Positions 35,425-47,297 of a stretch of DNA of 64,000 bases are shown piece after piece. The stretch is from positions 1 through 64,000 of the forward strand of contig JAMXBD010004255.1 in assembly GCA_024138025.1 (NCBI GenBank), written 5' to 3'. Source of the DNA: Combretum micranthum (taxonomy: Eukaryota; Streptophyta; Magnoliopsida; Myrtales; Combretaceae). The notes below the pieces were generated by a model, which saw only the letters and a program-made list of their open reading frames with translations, had not been told where the DNA came from and made no database searches. Position numbers and translations under genes: made by a program. Every line of letters starts with the position of its first letter. Position 1 is the first letter of the stretch.

Positions 35425-36572
35425 ATCGCACGTCCTTGTTCATTAACTGTGGAGGTGGAGAGTTAGAGCATGAAGGAAAACAATACCACAAGGACAACGA
35501 CACTGTCCACTGGCAAGGTAATAATCAGTCCATGGATTGGCTTATAGCTGCAGAGGACTATCATATTCAGACGAATATGCGAAGAACTTGTCATGTGCAT
35601 TGGGCTTTTCGGATACGACTATGTTCGCAACTGCTCGCGTCTGTCCTGTCTCTTTAAAATATTATGGATTTTGCTTCCACAACGGAAAGTACAATGTCAC
35701 CCTTCACTTTGCTGAAATAGAATATATTAAGGATGAGGATTACAGCAGCATAAGGAAGAGAATCTTTGATATCTATATTCAGGTAAAACATTGTCTATTG
35801 AAGCATTATCCATATTTTGATTTTGATGGAGTGTGCCTATTTCATCTAAAAGTAGAAGGTAACCATAAGATCGTGGTATTTATAATTTTTAAGGATATGT
35901 CAATAGGTATTCTCCAATCACTAGTTAGAATATGAAAAAAATAAATATATATACCTTTTTCTTAGAGTACATAATCAGTTACAAGGCGTCAAACATATCA
36001 TTTACATTTGAAGATGAACATATATTTATTGTTGAATCAGATGAATTGGGGAAAAAGTTATATAAGGTGAAGATAACTAATAAAAAATGGAACAAATGAA
36101 TAATATGGTTAAAGTATTGTTATAACTTCCAAATATTACTAATATGGCACATGGCAATAAGCATTCCTATGGTACATGTCATATTATCAATATACAAAGA
36201 ATCTCTTCTATTTGCAGCATTTTGATAATTTTTATCCTCTTTTAACACTACTAGAATGTTTCATTCTTTTTTGAACTTTGATTAAAATATTAATCCAATA
36301 TCGTGTAACAGTCTACTTATTAACGAAATGTTATCATGTCAGTAAAAACTAACAATACAAGTCAATGTTACCATTTCAGAAGAAGCAGGTAAAAAAGGAT
36401 TTTGACATCGTTGGTAAGGCTGGACGACCAGCCAAGGATGTATCTCTATGGTTTCCCGTAGATGTTAAGGACCATACATTGGAGATTCACTTATACTGGG
36501 CAGGGAAAGGAACTTTGGTGGACGCTAATTATTTCAATGGAGTTCTTATTTCAGGAATTGCTGTGACTCGTG
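35425..36572 (+). pseudogene. Malectin-domain exons of the receptor kinase
   Basis: Exon 35425-35782 encodes the N-terminal half of an extracellular malectin domain: SLFINCGGGE at the start, then YSDEYAKNLSCALGFSDTTM, YYGFCFHNGKYNVTLHFAEI and RKRIFDIYIQ. Exon 36380-36572 encodes the second half: KDFDIVGKAGRPAKD, HTLEIHLYWAGKGT, NGVLISGIAV. Malectin domains of this family bind cell-wall or glycan ligands by analogy; the ligand is unknown here. Borders are AG at 35423-35424, GTAAAA at 35783, TTTCAG at 36379 and GTAAGA at 36573, and the phase joins correctly to the transmembrane exon. At about 35538 the frame changes after GNNQSMDW, consistent with loss of one G; this alone would truncate the protein. 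Confidence 0.85.
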
Positions 36573-37140
36573 GTAAGAAATCATATATTCACTTTTATCA
36601 AAAACTATCTTTCTTCAAATGTGCTATTAGACCAACTAACAATATTTTTCATCCTTCCCAAGAGTTTAATGTGTTAATTTCAAGTCTTCTTTAAATGAAT
36701 AATTTTGCAATGACTTTTGTTACACTTTGGCTATTTGGTCTATCCTAGACATGGTGATTCATTTGCACGAATTTATTATGAAATATTAGTCCAGCAAACT
36801 TCTATCTACTATTAATAATATTCATACACATCTTAACCTTTTTTGTTGCATTCTTATTGATATGATTAGTGGTATGAGCCCCACAACTTTTGCGACTGTT
36901 CCCTATAACACAAATATTTCATTGCTAGTAGACCTTAGAAAAATATAAAATCACAATATAGAGTGGCTTTTTGGAATAATTTATTGGTTTGATTCTTGTT
37001 GTAATCTTATATTTTGTATGGTTCATTTGCTATATATCCTTCTTTGGAGTTTTTGCAGTCCCATTTTAGAGAAGCTGTCATGTTATATCCTATAATTTTC
37101 CAATCCTTGTTTACTATAATTAAAATTTGTTTGCATTTAG

Positions 37141-37269
37141 TTGTCAAACGACCTCCCCTAAGTCCTGTTCAGATCGCATTCGTTGCATTGGTTTGCATTG
37201 TGCTCCTTGGGATGATTATACTGGCCCTTGCATGGCAACGAGGTTGGATTGGAGACAAGGAATTGTATG
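37141..37269 (+). pseudogene. Transmembrane exon of the receptor kinase
   Basis: 129 bp encoding VVKRPPLSPVQIAFVALV and then CIVLLGMIILALAWQRGW. The ~20 hydrophobic residues form one membrane span followed by a basic stop-transfer patch. Acceptor TTTAG and donor GTAAGA give phase-1 joins on both sides. The exon is intact. Confidence 0.85.
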
Positions 37270-37356
37270 GTAAGATATAGATGAGTATCTCTTTTTAAAG
37301 AAGCATATGAGATGTTTATAATGCTTTTAACTATTAATTTACTTATCTTTATATAG

Positions 37357-38112
37357 AAAAACGCATAGATATTCAAGGGAAAAAGTTCACAGTCAAACAG
37401 TTGATAAAAGCAACTCAAAATTTCAGTCACAAAAGGGAGATAGGCGGTGGAGGGTGGAGGTTTTGGAGTAGTGTACAAGGTTGTGTTGTACCTTAATCCT
37501 TCTATCATTCTATGTCCATTGTTTTCATTTTGTAAGTATTTTCTATATAAATACATATTTGTGATCATCATGAAATTAAAAGAGATGTCCAAAAGTAAGT
37601 TCAGACAAAGGTAAACACTATCATTGATGTATCTAAAATGCTTAATAGTCCACCGCTTCATCATTTAACTTTAAATATTGATTTTATTAATGCACTCCCA
37701 ATTTCCCAAAATGAAAGAGAATTTCCTTGTTATATATTATCATTAAACTCTAGTGGTTCTCATCATTTTCAGATGGCATTTTAATGATAGTAATATGTAT
37801 ACTTCTCTATCATTAAACACTTTGAACCACATATAAAACTAATGAATGATTTTTCTAAATTATTGGTTAGCTTTTTTAATATGCTTCAGTTGAAACAACA
37901 GGCTGAACTAGGTGGCCAAGTTATTGCAGTGAAGATGAAGAAGCTATCTCCCCGATCGAAACAAGGAATTTTAGAGTTTAGAAGTGAATTAATTCCTTGA
38001 AATCATTGAGACATCCCAACTTTGTCAAATTGCTTGAGGTTATTCTGGCCATGGATTCATCTATTAATATATGAATACATGGAAAACAAATCTCTTGCCG
38101 ATGTCCTATTTG
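37357..38112 (+). pseudogene. Kinase exons 1 and 2 (N-lobe) of the receptor kinase, frameshifted
   Basis: Exon 37357-37479 encodes GKKFTVKQLIKATQNFSHK and then the glycine loop. The loop is disrupted by a tandem 7-bp duplication (GGTGGAG at 37446-37452 and 37453-37459); without it the frame would read IGGGGFGVVYK. Exon 37902-38112 encodes VIAVKMKKLS with the ATP-binding lysine, SKQG, EFRSEL, then a stop (TGA after LIP). Further family motifs continue in other frames: LRHPNFVKLL, then IYEYMENKSLADVLFG. At least two indels are needed to restore one frame. The donor after FG is GTATGC, phase 1, matching the next exon. The N-lobe would bind ATP, but this version cannot be translated through. Confidence 0.85.
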
Positions 38113-38835
38113 GTATGCCAACATTCATCCTGTTCTATTTATTTCTTTTATGATTAATGTCGCATTTGTACCTAACACTTTCTTCAAATATAGAATTAAC
38201 GATTTAAACTTTAAAATAGTTAATTTAATGATAAATGCTTTCAAGTTCACTAATACTACCTTCTAACTATGTTAACTGAGCTCGCATTGCAATGAAAGAT
38301 AAAGAGACACATGTCAAAAAACCAATAAAAATTAGGCAACTAAATAAGTGTTATCATACAATTAGTAGGTATATTAACTTAACAACTTTAATATATGTAT
38401 TTTTTGCTTGCTTAATTTCTAACTTTCCAGTGTTTCTATTTATTGCTTATTACGTGTTACTTCCCTACTTGCTAGGAGTTTCAGCTGTATAAATGGAGTT
38501 AACTCTTTCAAAAAGATAGTTTTAATAAACATGAAAACTTTGGTTATGTATTAAATTGCCTACTTCTAGTAGTAAATTGTATATATAAGTTAAGTTCAAG
38601 TACCAAATTTGACATTAGCCATTTCTTTCAATATGTTAGTAATGATGAAATTAATCAAGGACCCTTCAACTTATATGAATTAAAATACTCTTAACATTTT
38701 ACCATAGCCATTACGTTTAATCCTAACCAAGATTGATTTTTCATTTTCAATTTCCTACTGCTCAAATATTTTGGTTTATGACAATGACTTTTTGATTCTT
38801 TCTTAAATGGTTTTAATGAATTTCTCAACTTGTAG

Positions 38836-39909
38836 ATCCAAACTCAAAACAGAAACTTAATTGGACAGTCAGATACAAAATTTGCAATGATATTGCTAAG
38901 GGTTTGAAGTATCTTCATGAAGAATCACATCTCAACGTGATTCATGGAGATATCAAAGCTAGTAACATATTGCTTGATCGGGAGCTTAATGCAAAAATAT
39001 CTGATTTTGGATTGGCAAAAATATATATCATAGATGATCCAGCAACCATTGTGAAAGTTGGAGGTACAACGTAAGTATAATCATAGTTTGCACATATGAT
39101 TGGCATATTCTCTTACATTTGAAAATTGTTTGAATGAGGAAATATCTTAACTAATCTTCATTTCAGTGGATACATGGCACCTGAATATGCATCACAAGGA
39201 GTATTATCCCCTAAAGCTGACATTTACAGTTTTGGAGTTGTTTTACTTGAAATTGTTAGTGGAAGAAAAAATGCTGAGTATAAACAAAGTGAAGAAAGCG
39301 AATTTTTGTTAGACAGCGTAAGGAATAATTTATTTTTCTAATTTCTTTATCTTTGAATAAATTCCTTGAGAAATCAAAGTTTTTCTTTGTAAATTAGATT
39401 TAATTGTTAATATAATCCAAACTATTTTTGTGGAATATCTAATATGTTATATTTGCCTTGTAAAGTATTTTTGTAATAAATAATATAGAATTGAATTCGA
39501 CTTTTTTGGTTGTTAAGGAATTTTGATGATAACTACATTTGATAGTAATAACTTATTCATTTTTCAGGCATATGTCTTGCATCAAAAAGGAAAATCCATG
39601 AATTTGGTGGACGAGGATTTGAGGGATGATCTCACTGAGCAAGAGTCCAATGAAGCCAAATCAGTTTTGCTCTTAGCAATGATGTGTGTTAGTCTTTCTC
39701 CTTCTCTGAGACCAACAATGTCTGATGTAGTGAGTGTGCTTACAGGAGAGAAAACCATTGAAAAAGTATCCGATGAATATGCAGTTGGTTCTACCTCTCA
39801 ATCTATTAGCAGCATCAATGAAAGGTCAGGTCAAAGAAATTGGACTTCTACTGACAATACACCTGTTCAACTAACATTTCATCAGCTGCCACAACCACTT
39901 ATTTCGTGA
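38836..39909 (+). pseudogene. Kinase exons 3 to 5 (C-lobe) and C-terminus, intact frame
   Basis: Exon 38836-39070 encodes [20 protein letters not shown], then [20 protein letters not shown] and KISDFGLAK. The catalytic aspartate (D in HGDIK) and DFG are present, but the arginine of HRD is glycine (codon 38946-38948). Exon 39167-39317 encodes [20 protein letters not shown] and [15 protein letters not shown]. Exon 39568-39909 encodes AYVLHQKGKSMNLVDEDL, then SPSLRPTMSDVVSVLTG and a 50-residue Ser-rich tail, with stop TGA at 39907-39909. Donors GTAAGT and GTAAGG, acceptors TTTCAG and TTTTTCAG, and phases 2 and 0 all agree. These exons alone look undamaged. Confidence 0.9.
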
Positions 39910-40760
39910 TCAAAGAGAAAGATGAAAAGAAGGATCAATCACCAGGTTCATCACCAGAAATTTCTCACGAAACAAGAAAGGAATATAACAATATGGTGCA
40001 TGACAAAAGGAGTTGATGTATTTTTCATATGAGTGGCTTGCATTTACGTCTTCATTAATGTTATTAATTTATTTTGTGTCCAAACAAATCTAAACAATGT
40101 GTGGCAATGTTTGCTTGGTTTATTTTTAATTATGTTGTTTTATGTATGATGATTCTACTAGTTAAAGAGATACATTACGTTTTTCTTTTAATTATAATGT
40201 AGAATCTTACCTATAAGTTCAAATAAATAATAGATGCTAAAAAATTAGATGATTTGACGTTCAATTTACCTTTTTATCTAAAGATCAAAGTTTAACTTAT
40301 TGGAAACAAAGGTGAAATTTAAAATGTACAAGATATATAGCAAATATGATTATACAACAATGGAGGTCTAGAGGCCTAACTAACAATTAAAAGCTCTTTG
40401 CGAGGGATTGAGAATTTAAGTACTTAAATATTCATGCCTATGCCCTCTTGAGATTGGCCAATATACAATATGTATGCTTAGATAATGGTTTTCTATGTCT
40501 AATAAGTTTCTCACTTTTCTTACAAAAGTTGCTACATTAGAGAGGATGTATGTTGCCTATTAAGTTCAAATAGATATATGTTTAAGATAACATAGGCCAT
40601 GCTTATTTTATATTATGTGAAATAAATAAGGAACTTATAATTTTCCCCTCATCGAGGGCTTGAACAGACACACATTAGACCATTCAAAATGAATCAGCCT
40701 TGAACAGAACTTAAAAGGCTAGCAATAGAAGCACATCCTTTAACAAATGTTTGTAATATC
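39910..40760. other. 3' flank of the receptor kinase
   Basis: Presumed 3' UTR and spacer. T-rich sequence around 40060-40140 could include a plant polyadenylation region, but there is no decisive signal. No other gene. Confidence 0.4.
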
Positions 40761-43137
40761 ATGGATGTCACGCCTCGAAAGATATCTTAAACGTGGCAGT
40801 CTACCGCACATAATATTAAAGCGGATGAATGACAACCTTAATCACGCAAGAGCTTTGATATTACGTGCAAGGCATGCTTCCAAGATAGTAGGAGACTTAA
40901 AGGGTTATTACATTTGAGTAGATAATAAAAGCATGCAAGAATTTATAAAGATAATCATATAATAATCATGAAGTTCAAAATTCTTACAACTTCTTAGGAG
41001 CATTCCCCCATCCTTATAGTCTTGCTATTATAAGGCAACAAAAGAAAAAAGTACATAAATATATCAAAAGCCTACCATAGAGATTTTTCTTAGAAGTCTA
41101 CACCCAAAAACTAAATATGCAAACTTCTTCCAAAAACTCCTAGTAACTTTGACTCGTACCTGAAAAAAGGGGCTCCTTGGTGCCAACCACAAGTAATCAA
41201 ACTACAACAAAAAGCTATAGGGATATAAGCAAAACTAGCCTAGTGATATAACTCCCTTCTTCAAAATATTTCCATAAAACATACAAGTATTTTAGACAAT
41301 CATATGTGTATGCAACAATCACATGAGCAATCAAAATACACATGATTAATTGGAAACCATGTGTAGCATGTATTTTCCGCCCTCTATGTCGGGGGTTGGG
41401 TAGTTACCGGCCTATTCGGCCATCACTATTTGTAGACTTACCAGCTCCTACTTGCCCATGTAGACTTTTCGGCTACTACTAGCAACCACTACAACTCTTC
41501 ATTTCCCTACACGAAGAATAGTAGCGAAAAATAAATGTGACTCACAATATATCATGCATGAATCGTTTTTATTATTGGTCTATCCAATTGTTGTTAATTT
41601 CAAGTTAATGGTGACCAAAACAATATTCATCATACCATTGCAAGAGAACATAAATTATTCATCAAACCTTCTTTCGATATAGTTAACTTCTTATTTAACA
41701 TCCACATCATTCAACATTGCATTTAATTCACAAAACATTTATTCTTTTATCTTTCCTTAATCTCTAGTGCTATTACTTACAAACACATTCAAGGAAATAT
41801 AATTAATAAGGGATCAACTAATTCCATGGCGATCGCTCATAATTGAAGCAGTCCTTCGGGAAAACGATATTGGTCCCTCCTTCATCTAAACAAGATGAAA
41901 TACCCAAACAGAGTCTGTCACACCCCGGAGGGTACCCTAAACATGGCAGTCTGCCGCATATAATATTAAAGCTAATGAATAACAACCTTAGTCATGCCAG
42001 AGCTTCGATATCACATGCAAGACGTGCTTTCAAGATAGTAGGAGACTCACAGGGGTATTACGTTTAAGTAGATAATAAAAGCAAGCATGAACTTATATAA
42101 ATAAACATAAGATCTTCATTCAAATAATAATTTCTTACATCATCTTAGGAGCATTCCCGGCCTAAAAGTCTTATTTCAACTAAACTATTAACAAGGTAAT
42201 CATAACTACAACATAAGCCTACTATAGAGATTTTCTTAGAAGTCTATGTTTAAAACTAAAATACATAAAACTTCTCCCAAAAACTCCTAGTAGCTTAAAC
42301 TCGTACCTGGCATACAGGGCTTATTGGGGCCAACCACAGATAATCATACTGTAACAAAAACCTATAAAGATATAAGCAAATCTAGCTTAGTGAGATTATT
42401 CCTATCTATAGAACATTTTCATATAGCAAACAAGTTATTTAAATCAAGCATATGAGAATGCACCAATCACATGAGCAAGCAAGATTAACCAGAATTCTAG
42501 TGTAGCATGGATTTTACACCCTCCATGTCAAGGGTTGGGAGGTTACAAGCCCATACAACCATCAATATTTGCAGATTTGCTGGCTCCTGCTTGCCCTATA
42601 GACTTCTTGGCTCCTATTGGCCCATGTAGACTTTCCGGGTCCTACTAGCCACCACTACCACTTCCTCGTTTCCCCACATGGAAAATAGTAGTGAAACAAA
42701 TGTGACTCACAAGTATGATATGCATGAATTAATTTCAATATGCATTTAACCAAATAATGTTGAGTTCAAGTTAAAGGCGATCAACAACAATTTCCTCTTA
42801 TCAATACAAGAATCACACTTTATTTAAACATATCATCTTTTGATATTCTTAACTTACATTCAACCACTCATAAATTCAAGTTACATAGCAATTGTTCGTT
42901 TATCTTTTCCTTAATTTCTAATGCCACTATTTACAAGCACGAACAAGGAAATGTAACTTAGTAAAAGATTAACTCACTCCATATCGGTAGATCCTAATCG
43001 AAGTAATCTTCCGAGAAGATGATCTCGGGTTCTTCTTCACCTATACAAGATGAAATACACAAAATGAGTCTTTCATGAAACTTCTATTCTTGAAGATTCT
43101 AAACTTTTCTTAAACTCGTGGTAAAATCGTATAAGAA

Positions 43138-43239
43138 GAAATTCCAACTTAAAATGGCCATAACTTGCTCATTTTAACTCGGAATTTCACATAAAATATC
43201 ATTTTCTACCTATTCGAAAAGATCTATCTATTTCTAAAC
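43138..43239. repeat. Conserved ~100-bp LTR block, copy 2
   Basis: ATTCCAACTTAAAATGGCC, CATAACTTGCTCATTTTAAC and GAAAAGATCTATC in the same order as copy 1. Confidence 0.85.
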
Positions 43240-44426
43240 TTATTTTCAACAAACGAAGTCATTTGGGTTCCAAAAAAGTGGCGACTAGATTCACCCCGAA
43301 TTTCTATAAACTTGAATTCCTTCTTTTAACAAAAGCTCACTTTGAAGAGATAGATATTCCAAAAATTTATAAACCTTTGAAATGTATATACATATATTTA
43401 TTCACTCATATCAAATGTATGAAGTTAATAAAGTTGTCTCAAATTATGAAAAAGTAAGGTCTTTAAAGATTTTGAAACTTGAGAACTTTTGAAATATTCA
43501 TTTTGCCTTGAAAATATCTTAAGTTATTTAAAATGAGTATTTCTTTTCTCCTAAATTTAATTTCTTGTAATTGCTTTAAATTTCTAAAGAATGATTTTAT
43601 TTTCTAAGATTAGATTCTAACAACTTTTAAAAGCAATAACAATTTTATAAATAATTTCTTATTTCTTGAGATCATTCCAAAAAGAATTTCTAGCATTTGA
43701 TGAAAGTGAAATTTTGTAAAACCTTTTGTTTATTTAAGAAAGTCATTTCTATGCATGTTTATGAGCTTTTAAGAAACTTACTTCCTACATTTTTTTTTTA
43801 GAAAAGAATCTTTAGTTTAAGAAAACATTTCTCATTTATTTGTTGAGACAAAACTCATTATGTTCATGCATGAATATGAATAATAAAGTTATGAAAATAT
43901 AAAGGAACATAATAACTTGAAAGAATAAGCTAATAAAGAAATAAATCAAGTATTGGAACCTTAGCTTCATCAAGGTATCCCGGGACTAAGATAAGACTAG
44001 TCCCAAAAAAAAGAGAAAATGTTTTGACTTGATGAGGACAAGTCTAAGACTAGAAAGACTAGTCTTAAAAATAACATGAAAGTAAATAAATTGCAAGGAA
44101 GTAAATAGATTGCAAGACAATGAGCTTATATGCTCTAAATAATATATATAGCTATATAGATATATTAGATAGTTATAAACATGAAGACAACATAAGAATT
44201 TAGATTATGAACAAACACAAAGTATGAACATATTGTTACTTTCCTTAACCTTCATGGTTTAGAAAACATACACTAAGCTCATACTAAGTAAATGAACATA
44301 TGGAAGTCTTGAAGAAAATTTACCTAAAAGGACTAAACTTGAGAGAGATTCTTAAGGGAAATTCTTGGAGAATTTTTGATAGAGTAACTTTAGTAGAAGA
44401 GAGGTGTGAAGAAGTGGAAGTAAGAG

Positions 44427-44439
44427 CGGGTATTTATAG
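44427..44439 (-). promoter_or_regulatory. TATA box of the nested solo LTR
   Basis: Minus-strand CTATAAATACCC followed by pyrimidine-rich sequence and, further on, TTTTAGGTAAATTTTC (about 44318-44335), a candidate splice donor equivalent to that in the 4.1-kb copy. Confidence 0.6.
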
Positions 44440-45199
44440 GAAAATGTGGGAGATAATTTGTGTTAATTAAATAAATTGAAAATAAAACAAATTGGAAGAA
44501 GAAGAGGGGTGGCCGACGCTATTTTGAGAGGAGAGAGGGAGTGAAATTATTATTATTTTTTTTTGTCTTTTGGTTATTTAAAAGTAAGATATGAGAGATG
44601 TCAAATTGTATTGGAAATGAAAATTGTAAAAAATAAAGGTATAGGTTGTAAGAGTAGGTTGTAAGAAAAGTAGAGATAGAAATAGTGTAGAATAGTGGTA
44701 AATAGTGTAATGTAAAGTAGACATGACAATTTAAGTACCGGTAGTAAGAAATTACGCGTATAAATGCGATATCTGATATTTTAGCTATCGAAAAATTATG
44801 AAATTGATATTTTTGAAAATCTTATATTTTTACGAGTCTAACGGTATATTCGGAATATTTTTACTATTCCGAGCCCCGAGACATGTTTTTCAAGAACTGT
44901 GTTCGATCGGGTTCAAAACGAGTCGCGGTTTTACTAAACTGATCTTTTTAAACGACCTTAGATAATTACGAACTATTCTACTCACTAAACTCTTTCTATC
45001 TCTTAGGGTTTCTTAAACGGGATGCTGGACTTAAGCGGTTACGATAGACTAGGTTTTGTTGACTTTGAAAATCCGGTTGACTTCTAATTAGGGTCTAAGC
45101 TTTTAATTGATCAAAAAACTTGGGGGTTTACAGAGTCATAGATTTTCTATATGAAGATTCTAAATCTATCTTCTAATTGCGGTAAAAATCATATTTGTG

Positions 45200-45300
45200 A
45201 AAATTCCAACTTAAAATGGCCATAACTTACTCATTTTAATTCAGAATTTTGCAGATTATATGTCATTTCCGATATACTTGAAAAGATCTATCTATTTCTA
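45200..45300. repeat. Conserved ~100-bp LTR block, copy 3
   Basis: AAATTCCAACTTAAAATGGC with CATAACTTACTCATTTTAA and GAAAAGATCTATC, inside the outer solo LTR. Confidence 0.85.
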
Positions 45301-46886
45301 AGGTTATTTTCAGGTTAGAAAGTCATTTGGGTCTCGGATCAGAGGGGTGCAGATTTACCACAAAAATTCCTACCTTTTATAATCAAAATTTTCTAATTCT
45401 ACCTTCACTCAAAGCTTGTTTAAGCAAAAACTTAAATATGTATGTGGTTTGGAAAGAATTCCTTTGATAAATAAATAGACTCATAATTTATGCATGATGC
45501 TATAGGTGCTGTCTCATCCAATTAATTTCCATAAAACAACTTTTCCTAGGTTTTGAAAAATTGGATTTGTGGATAAACTTTTCTTTATGTGGTTGAAATA
45601 ATCTTATAAATTCTTGCGTTATCATAATTTAGTATTCTATATTTTGGTTCTTTAGTTTATCAAAAGTGAGTTAAATAAATTTTGGACTTTTTAACTTATT
45701 TATCAATTTTATTTCTAGAAATTGAAAAATAGAGTTTCAAAAGTTTTCTTTTGTAGTATATATTGAGTTTATTCTTTGAAAATTTACTTTCTTAGATTGT
45801 TGACAAATTTTATTTCTCTAAGTGGTTTCCTAAGACTTGTAAATCGATTTCACCTTAACTTGAAAACTTGTTTAGCTCTTAGTTTAGAATGTTGGTAAAA
45901 TTGTCATAATATATATCAAGTTATCATCTATATCAAGGTTTCCATGTTGTCATTTGAAAAGAAAGTTTGTCAAACTTTGAAGAAATTTCTTCACCAATAG
46001 TTTGAAATTTCATGATGGGCTTATATAAATTTTTGAAAGGAATTTGTTGAAAACATTCTTCTAAGTCTTGGTGAAAAATATTTGTTAAGTGATAAAATTT
46101 TAAGAGTTTAGTCTTTCATAAAAAGATCTCTTTTTATTTCGATAGTAATGCATTAGCCATGAATGAATATGGTTATTAGTATATAAAAAGATAAGAATAT
46201 CACAAGATAAGATAATAAGGAATATAAGAAACAAATAAGCATAATAATAATGTCAAGTATTTAGAGTTTTAGCTTCTTCAAGGCTTCCCGGGACTAAGAA
46301 TAGACTAGTCATTTTCTCAAAAAGAAAAAGAAAAAGAAAATTATTTTGACGTGATGAGGACAAGTTTAAGACTAGAAAGACTAGCCTTAAAATAACATAA
46401 AATAAGTAATAAATAAATTGCAAATAATTAAATAACAAGTGAACTTATATGCTCTAAAGAATATATATAGCTACATAAATATATTTTGTTAGATATAAAT
46501 AAGCATAATATTAAAAACATAATAAAAGCATAATATATGAACAATGAATAAAACAAGAACATAATGTTGCTTTCTTAACCTCTATGAGTTTTTAGAAAAC
46601 ACACACTATATTCATGCTAAGTTGCATGAACATAAAGATATATCTACTAACAATATCATATTATAAAGTTTAGGTATGAACACGAACAAAGTATGAACAT
46701 ATTGTTGCTTTCCTAACCTCCATGTGTTTATAAAACACACACTATGTTCATACTAAGCAAATGAACATAAAGAAAGCTTAAAGGAGTATTATCTATAAAA
46801 GAAGAAGAAAGTTGAGAGAACTTTTGAAGAGAATTTGGGATAGTTTTGGTAGTGTAAAAAAGGTGTGAAAGAATGGAAGAAAGAGG

Positions 46887-46898
46887 TGGTATTTATAG
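46887..46898 (-). promoter_or_regulatory. TATA box of the outer solo LTR
   Basis: Minus-strand CTATAAATACC followed by pyrimidine-rich sequence, in the same place relative to the LTR end as in the sister copies once the CACTA insertion is removed. Confidence 0.55.
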
Positions 46899-47297
46899 GA
46901 AAAAGTGGATGATAATTTGTGTTAATTAAATAAGTGAAAATTAAAACAATTATGGATGAAAGAGAGAGGGGGACGGTGCTATCTAAGGAAAGAGGGAGGA
47001 GAAATATATATATATATATATTTTTTTTGTAGTTTTATTAATGGAAAGTAAGATGTGAGAGATGTAAAGTTGTATTGAAAACGAAAATTGTAAGAAAATA
47101 GGTGTATAGGTTGTAAGAATAGGTTATAAGGAAAAGTAGAGATAGATGAATAGTAGGGAATATAATGAATAGTAAACAAGACAATTAAATGACCAGTAGT
47201 AATAAAAATACACGTAAAAAGGCTGTATCTGATTTTTTAGTTATAGAAAAATTTTATAACTGTTATATTATGAATCCTCATATAATTATGAGTCTAA

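Larger units (their letters stand above)
8408..39909 (+). pseudogene. LRR-malectin receptor-like kinase (LRR VIII-2 type), TE-expanded and probably broken
   Basis: This is the only host gene recognised. In order on the + strand: LRR exons at 8408-8482, 8748-8819, 12797-12868, 12969-13044, 13132-13212, 14129-14188, 14298-14345; malectin exons 35425-35782 and 36380-36572; transmembrane exon 37141-37269; kinase exons 37357-37479, 37902-38112, 38836-39070, 39167-39317, 39568-39909. Proteins of this family sit in the plasma membrane, with LRR and malectin parts outside and a Ser/Thr kinase inside. Most exons have AG/GT borders and agreeing phases. Damage seen: no start or signal-peptide exon, a shifted frame in malectin exon 1, a 7-bp duplication in the glycine loop, and stops and frameshifts in the second kinase exon. 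The gap between LRR and malectin exons is 21 kb of transposons. I infer a pseudogene; a base-calling problem is the main alternative. Confidence 0.85.
41916..45132 (-). mobile_element. Solo LTR inserted into another LTR of the same family
   Basis: 3217 bp from TGTCACACCCCGG to GGGGGTTTACA, flanked by the perfect duplication GAGTC (41911-41915 and 45133-45137). The host LTR resumes exactly after it. It contains the conserved block at 43138-43239 and a minus-strand TATA box (CTATAAATACCC) near 44428. It shows the empty site for the CACTA insertion (GAGTCTAACGG at about 44833). Short frames at 41843-42067 and 43263-43457 are chance. Confidence 0.92.

Noticed and set aside
36365..36694. 109-residue frame considered as an independent small gene
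   Set aside because: It is malectin exon 2 plus flanking intron. The exon borders 36380-36572 have AG/GT sites, and the phases match neighbouring exons.
38836..39909. Functional non-RD immune receptor kinase
   Set aside because: The C-lobe is intact, but the same gene lacks a start exon and has frameshifts in the glycine loop and second kinase exon. Without read-level checks it cannot be called functional.
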